A DNA stretch of 64,000 bases. Origin: Piper betle (taxonomy: Eukaryota; Streptophyta; Magnoliopsida; Piperales; Piperaceae). The stretch covers positions 1 to 64,000 of the forward strand of contig JAURVB010013177.1 in assembly GCA_033002965.1 (NCBI GenBank), written 5' to 3'. Below, piece by piece: positions 59,628 through 64,000 of this stretch; the first letter of the stretch is position 1, and each line of letters starts with the position of its first letter. The position numbers were made by a program, and so were the translations under genes. The notes below the pieces were generated by a model. It did not search any database. It saw only the letters and a list, made by a program, of their open reading frames with translations, and was not told the DNA's origin.

Positions 59628-62600
59628 ATGGGGAGCTGTAATATTTGTACTGGCGCCAAAGAAAAAGCATTAGCACTTGTTGTCCTCGTGTTCTCTAGCA
59701 CAGTAATTTGCAGTGCTACCAGCGACCATCAATCTAGTACTAGACAATCCGACGATATTCACTGCCACGAGAAGGAGAGAACAGCACTGATCAAGTTCAA
59801 ACAGCAGCTCGACGACGACTCTGCCGACGACCTTCTGGGCTCATGGGATATTGAAAGCAGGCCAGACTGCTGCAAATGGACAGGAGTCACCTGCCACAAC
59901 CAAACCGGGTATGTTCTCAAGCTCAATTTAGGTCATGGCTTTGGGCCTTTAAGTGGGGCGTTGAGCCCCTCGTTACTCGAGTTGAAGCATATCAAGCGTC
60001 TAGATTTGAGCCGCAATAATTTTGGCCGAGCGGAAATTCCTAGCTTCTTGGGTTCTATGAAGGAATTGCGATACTTGAACTTGTCATTCTCCGGCTTCTA
60101 CGGAGAAATTCCCAGCCAACTTGGGGGTCTTTCAAAGCTCAGGTACTTGGATGTCTCGGATTCCTACTTCTCTTATAGTTTGAGGAGCCAGAGTGTGGAG
60201 TGGCTCGAGGGAATGCCGAATCTCAAGTACCTTGGATTGAGCAATGTAGATCTCTCCGGCGAGACGACTCACTTTTGGGAACACGCATCCAACAATCTCT
60301 CCTTCCTCCTTGAACTGCATCTTAGTGGTTGCAACCTTCCGAGTCCTTTGCCTATCCTCAACTTCACCTCTCTCCGTGTCCTGGACATTAGCTGGAACTT
60401 TCTTTCTTCTGAAATCCCGCGCTGGATAGCAAACATGAGTAGCCTTGAATCTCTAAATCTCTCCGTTAACAACTTCTACGGCTCTCTTCCTCCTGGGCTT
60501 TCTAAGCTGCCTTGCTTGCACTCACTGGATGTGGGTTACAATTACGACATTGTTGGTAACCTCTCCGACATGTTTGAGCAAGGGTGGACGAGTATTAGGA
60601 AGATGGACTTCTCTTGTAATAGGTTGAACGGAGAAATACCCAGCTCAATCGGTAATTTGTCGTCCCTCGCCGAGCTCGGTTTGGCTGTGAATGATGTGAA
60701 CGGCGTCATACCAGACTCTATCGGCAACCTCACTTCCCTCGTCCGCCTCCTCTTGTCTTCCAACCATTTGCATGGTGCCATCCCCGAGTCCATTGGCAAT
60801 TTAGGTTCCCTCGTTGAAATATACATATCACAAAACAACCTCACCGGGAAAATTCCGGACTCAATTTGCAACCTGCACAACCTACAGAATCTCTATCTGA
60901 ACACAAATTTGCTTCAACAACTGCCCCATCTCGCTCCCAGTAACACGAGTAGTTGCATGCCTAGCCTCCAGTCCATGACCATTTCATTCAACAATCTTCA
61001 TGGGACCATTCCCAGCTGGGTGGCAAATCTGTCCTCCATCTCCTGGTTAAGTCTTGAATATAATCAACTCAGCGGAGCAGTCCCTACCATCTCCAACTTG
61101 TCAAAGTTGACGACCCTTGAACTCGATAACAATCTCTTGAGTGGTGCTCTTACTGAGTCTCATTTCGAGCAGGTGAGCAAGTTGACAAAGCTTGATGTCT
61201 CCTCAAATCAATTGGTCATTAACATCAACAGAGATTGGGTGCCACCATTTCAACTGGTGAGACTGCTTCTCGGCTCTTGTCGTGTTGGACCTGACTTTCC
61301 ACTGTGGCTAAGAACACAAACCCGTCTTGATACGCTAGATCTGTCCAACACGTCTCTACAGGGTGTTCTTCCAATGTGGTTCTGGGAGTGGACTTCTTCC
61401 CCGTCATTCAATGATCTGAATCTTTCAGAAAACCAGATTGAGGGCCAACTTCCCTCTCCATTGCCAACAATAGCCGAACATATTAGTCTGAGCTCCAACA
61501 AATTTTCTGGTAGCATGCCACAGTTAAGAAATACTTCCATCCGCCTGTTCTCTTTAGATATTTCAGCAAATAATTTCTCTGGTCCCCTACCTCAAAGTCT
61601 TGGCAGAGCTGTTCTCTTATTGTTGGCTCATGGTAACCAAATTGACGGAACGATTCCTACTTCCATTTTTCAACAGGGGGAATTCATAGTCGTCGACCTC
61701 TCTCAAAATCAAATCACCGGAAACATTCCCGCCAACTTGGGTAATTGCAGTTCTCTTGAACGGCTTGACTTGAGCAACAACCATTTGATTGGAGAGATTC
61801 CGGAGTCTGTTTGCAACTTGAGGAACCTAAAGTCATTGCATTTGAAGAAAAACTTGATATCAGGGAAGCTGCCAGTGACATTGGGGAACTGTTCCGACTT
61901 GGAAATTCTAGACATTAGCGAGAACAATATGTCAGGAAGCATAAGATTCTTGCCTCATATGTCCAATAATTCTCGTTTGAGAATAGTCAGTCTACGTGAC
62001 AATTTCTTCGTTGGGGAGATACCATCCGGTATAACAAGGATGCCACAACTTCAAATCTTTGATGCAAGTAAAAATGGGCTGTCCGGACGTATTCCTCCGT
62101 TTCAAGGAATGAGGATCCAAGACGCAAATTTATCATTTGCTCGGAGCAACTTCTATTACACCGAGAAATTGATAATAGTGGTGAAAGGAAGGCAGTACGA
62201 GTACAGCAGCATCCTTCACTTGGTTACATGTATAGACCTCTCTAGTAACTATTTTCATGGCGAAATTCCTCAACAACTAATGGGGCTGTCTGGGTTGATG
62301 TTCTTGAATCTGTCTCACAATCGATTGACGGGAAAGATCCCATGGAATGTAGGAAGACTTGTAAACTTGGAATGCCTTGATCTGTCGAATAACCAGCTAA
62401 CTGGCGAGATTCCTCCAAGCTTGTCAAACCTAATGTTTCTGGATAAATTGAATTTCTCAAATAACAGGTTACGAGGAAGAATTCCCACGGGACCTCAACT
62501 GGGTACATTCAGTAGCTTATCCTATGCCAACAATCTTGATCTTTGTGGTCCGCCATTAGAGAAGCAATGCCCTAAGCCTGCAACAGTGCTCACAGCTAGT

Positions 62601-62801
62601 GAAAGCAATGGCTTTGGAAGAATTGATGTGAGGTCTTATTGCCTGGGCATGATATCTGGGTGGGTGGGTGTTTGGGGCATATTTGGTATTCTCATGATTA
62701 GAAAGGATTTTAGATTTGCATTTTTCAACTCTTTTGATGTGCTATGGGCTAATCTGGTTATGGTGGCATTGAGAAGCTTGGCATTCTTGAAGAACAAATG
62801 A
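59628..62801 (+). CDS. LRR receptor-like protein (RLP, EIX2/Cf-like class)
   Basis: Intronless gene for a 1057-residue cell-surface receptor without a kinase. The chosen start (MGSCNICTGAKEK) gives a signal peptide, LALVVLVFSSTVICS, at about residues 15-29; an upstream in-frame ATG at 59547 would bury it. Next come the LRR N-terminal cap with Cys pairs (CHEKERTALIKFKQQL to DCCKWTGVTC, residues 46-89) and over 25 extracellular LxxLxLxxNxLxGxIP repeats. A non-LRR island (YTEKLIIVVKGRQYEYSSIL) sits before the last four repeats, as in RLPs. A C-terminal cap (CGPPLEKQC), a membrane helix at about 1004-1025 and a short basic tail (RKDFRFAFFNSFD) follow. Such proteins sense microbial or developmental signals and act with SOBIR1-type kinases; the ligand here is unknown. 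The frame is fully intact. Confidence 0.95.
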   Translation: MGSCNICTGAKEKALALVVLVFSSTVICSATSDHQSSTRQSDDIHCHEKERTALIKFKQQLDDDSADDLLGSWDIESRPDCCKWTGVTCHNQTGYVLKLNLGHGFGPLSGALSPSLLELKHIKRLDLSRNNFGRAEIPSFLGSMKELRYLNLSFSGFYGEIPSQLGGLSKLRYLDVSDSYFSYSLRSQSVEWLEGMPNLKYLGLSNVDLSGETTHFWEHASNNLSFLLELHLSGCNLPSPLPILNFTSLRVLDISWNFLSSEIPRWIANMSSLESLNLSVNNFYGSLPPGLSKLPCLHSLDVGYNYDIVGNLSDMFEQGWTSIRKMDFSCNRLNGEIPSSIGNLSSLAELGLAVNDVNGVIPDSIGNLTSLVRLLLSSNHLHGAIPESIGNLGSLVEIYISQNNLTGKIPDSICNLHNLQNLYLNTNLLQQLPHLAPSNTSSCMPSLQSMTISFNNLHGTIPSWVANLSSISWLSLEYNQLSGAVPTISNLSKLTTLELDNNLLSGALTESHFEQVSKLTKLDVSSNQLVININRDWVPPFQLVRLLLGSCRVGPDFPLWLRTQTRLDTLDLSNTSLQGVLPMWFWEWTSSPSFNDLNLSENQIEGQLPSPLPTIAEHISLSSNKFSGSMPQLRNTSIRLFSLDISANNFSGPLPQSLGRAVLLLLAHGNQIDGTIPTSIFQQGEFIVVDLSQNQITGNIPANLGNCSSLERLDLSNNHLIGEIPESVCNLRNLKSLHLKKNLISGKLPVTLGNCSDLEILDISENNMSGSIRFLPHMSNNSRLRIVSLRDNFFVGEIPSGITRMPQLQIFDASKNGLSGRIPPFQGMRIQDANLSFARSNFYYTEKLIIVVKGRQYEYSSILHLVTCIDLSSNYFHGEIPQQLMGLSGLMFLNLSHNRLTGKIPWNVGRLVNLECLDLSNNQLTGEIPPSLSNLMFLDKLNFSNNRLRGRIPTGPQLGTFSSLSYANNLDLCGPPLEKQCPKPATVLTASESNGFGRIDVRSYCLGMISGWVGVWGIFGILMIRKDFRFAFFNSFDVLWANLVMVALRSLAFLKNK

Positions 62802-63401
62802 AATGTATGTGTAATAAGTACTTGGAAAGAGAGAATACACACACACCACGTAACAGACGTATGATGTTATCTTTAACATAAACTCTGATTTGCATATGTA
62901 ATGGAAGCGGTTGTGAAAGATATCTATTATTATCAATTACTAATTTCTCGATCATTAATTATTTTATATCGTTATCAATTTTTTGTCCATATGCTGCTAA
63001 TAAGTTTTTACTAATAGTTAATAGTTAACAGTTGATAAATTCAGATTTGATCCACATAAATCTTTGATAATACAAAACCTTTATGAAGATCACAAATTTA
63101 GTGACACTTAAATCATATAATTATGTTCAACAAATTTTGAAAATAATATAATAATATAAAGTTTTAATTAAACATAGTCATAATTTTATTTCTTATTCAT
63201 ATGGATCGACTTATTTTCAAAGATAATATATAACGGTAAATTGATAAAACAATAGCCGTAAAGACTTCTAATGTTACCGCCTTAGTGAAAGAGTGATGTA
63301 ATTTATTAGTTTTTTAACAATTTAAAAAATACTTTAAATTTTTTATTATAATTTAATTCAAAATAATTAGTGAATAGTAAATTGGGTAACCACTTTCGGC
63401 C

Positions 63402-63670
63402 ATAGTTTTGAAGTCTCAAAAAAGTTAGAAATATAAAGTAAATAATGGTGAGTTTTATTCCAATCCTGGTACATAATTTGGTGTCAATCACAAGCATCAC
63501 AATGAGTTCCAATTTGGTGTTGCAATTGTTTAACATCTTTCTCTGTGACATACAAGTCTTGTTGTCTAATCACATGCCCTATTTTGAAAGCAAGCAAATA
63601 CCAATGAAGAGTGAGCTTTAACATAACTTTAGGTTATCATAGTCCTCACTTGAGTGTGAGTAATAAAAAT
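63402..63670 (+). repeat. Dispersed repeat R, second copy
   Basis: Matches 36873-37155 through gaagtctcaaaa, ttccaatcctggta, cacaagcatca(c/a)a, gacatacaagtctt-like and gttatcatagtcctcac, with gagtaataaaa at the end. Confidence 0.75.
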
Positions 63671-63829
63671 ATAAATATGTAAATAGTCTAATTAAGTATT
63701 TCACACACCGTTTTCAAATATGGTAACATTTTTTTAGAATAGTATCACGTCTCTATATAGGATGGTAATATCTTGAACATGTATATATATATCTAGGTTA
63801 TAACGTCTTACAAAGTGGCTAGTCTGTGG

Positions 63830-63925
63830 AAGAAGTTTTCATGATTGAGCAGATGAAGACCACTTGGGCATGTTCACAGGAAACATCCTTGGTTGTTTAT
63901 GACCCCTGCTTTGCTGGAGGCTCTC
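63830..63925 (+). repeat. Dispersed repeat S, second copy
   Basis: Shares gaaacatccttggttg, tatgac and cacttgg words with 43310-43400 in the same orientation, 160 bases downstream of repeat R. Confidence 0.65.
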
Positions 63926-64000
63926 AGAGTATTTTGTTAAATTATGAATATAATATTTTATAAAATACTAGAATATATATTTTGTCCGCAATATTTTATT

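Larger units (their letters stand above)
62802..64000. other. 3' flank of the LRR gene and dispersed repeats
   Basis: AT-rich DNA with no coding exon. Copies of repeat R (63402-63670) and repeat S (63830-63925) are listed separately. Confidence 0.5.

Overview
The window is nuclear DNA from a flowering plant: intron-rich genes with GT-AG junctions, several plant-type gene families (F-box, CRM/YhbY, LRR receptor-like protein, DCAF4-type WD repeat), an Au-like tRNA-derived SINE, Ty1/copia and Ty3/gypsy LTR elements, MITE-like foldbacks and long AT-rich spacers. The species cannot be named from the sequence. All exon structures below were read by eye from splice signals, phase continuity and family resemblance; nothing was aligned by computer.

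Layout. 0-1 kb holds a decayed gypsy integrase. 2.2-3.6 kb is an F-box gene with a tandemly duplicated leader. 3.8-4.8 kb carries two related foldback (hAT-like) elements. 6.3-9.8 kb is a two-exon gene for an unrecognised Lys/Glu-rich protein. 12.0-17.5 kb (minus strand) is a DCAF4/WDR21-type gene, read as 11 phase-compatible exons, whose introns carry an Au-like SINE and an LTR derivative. 20.5-23.4 kb is a four-exon CRM-domain gene. 26.9-29.7 kb (minus) is a small two-TM membrane protein of PKR1 type. 32.6-35.9 kb is a methyladenine-glycosylase pseudogene whose first exon is split by a solo LTR carrying a palindromic 14-bp minisatellite. 37.7-43.1 kb is a 69-codon plant gene cut in two by a copia element with a perfect 5-bp target duplication. 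43.7-56.8 kb is a four-level nest of LTR insertions. 56.8-58.7 kb is a CACTA-like end and more LTR debris. 59.6-62.8 kb is an intact intronless LRR receptor-like protein, and the window ends in dispersed repeats.

Main observations. (1) The innermost complete LTR element (47735-54654) has gag and protease remnants but no recognisable reverse transcriptase or integrase. Near its 3' LTR it carries an in-frame fragment that reads as plant serine hydroxymethyltransferase, so it looks like a non-autonomous retrotransposon that captured a host gene piece. (2) The nest can be ordered in time from its target duplications. (3) Deleting the copia element and one target-site copy restores a continuous 69-codon frame. 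(4) Three otherwise well-formed genes each have one apparent single-base loss, two of them clearly beside A-runs; I read this as probable residual sequencing error rather than three independent pseudogenes.

The host genes are not co-regulated in any way I can see. They are ordinary, separate eukaryotic transcription units in a repeat-rich region.
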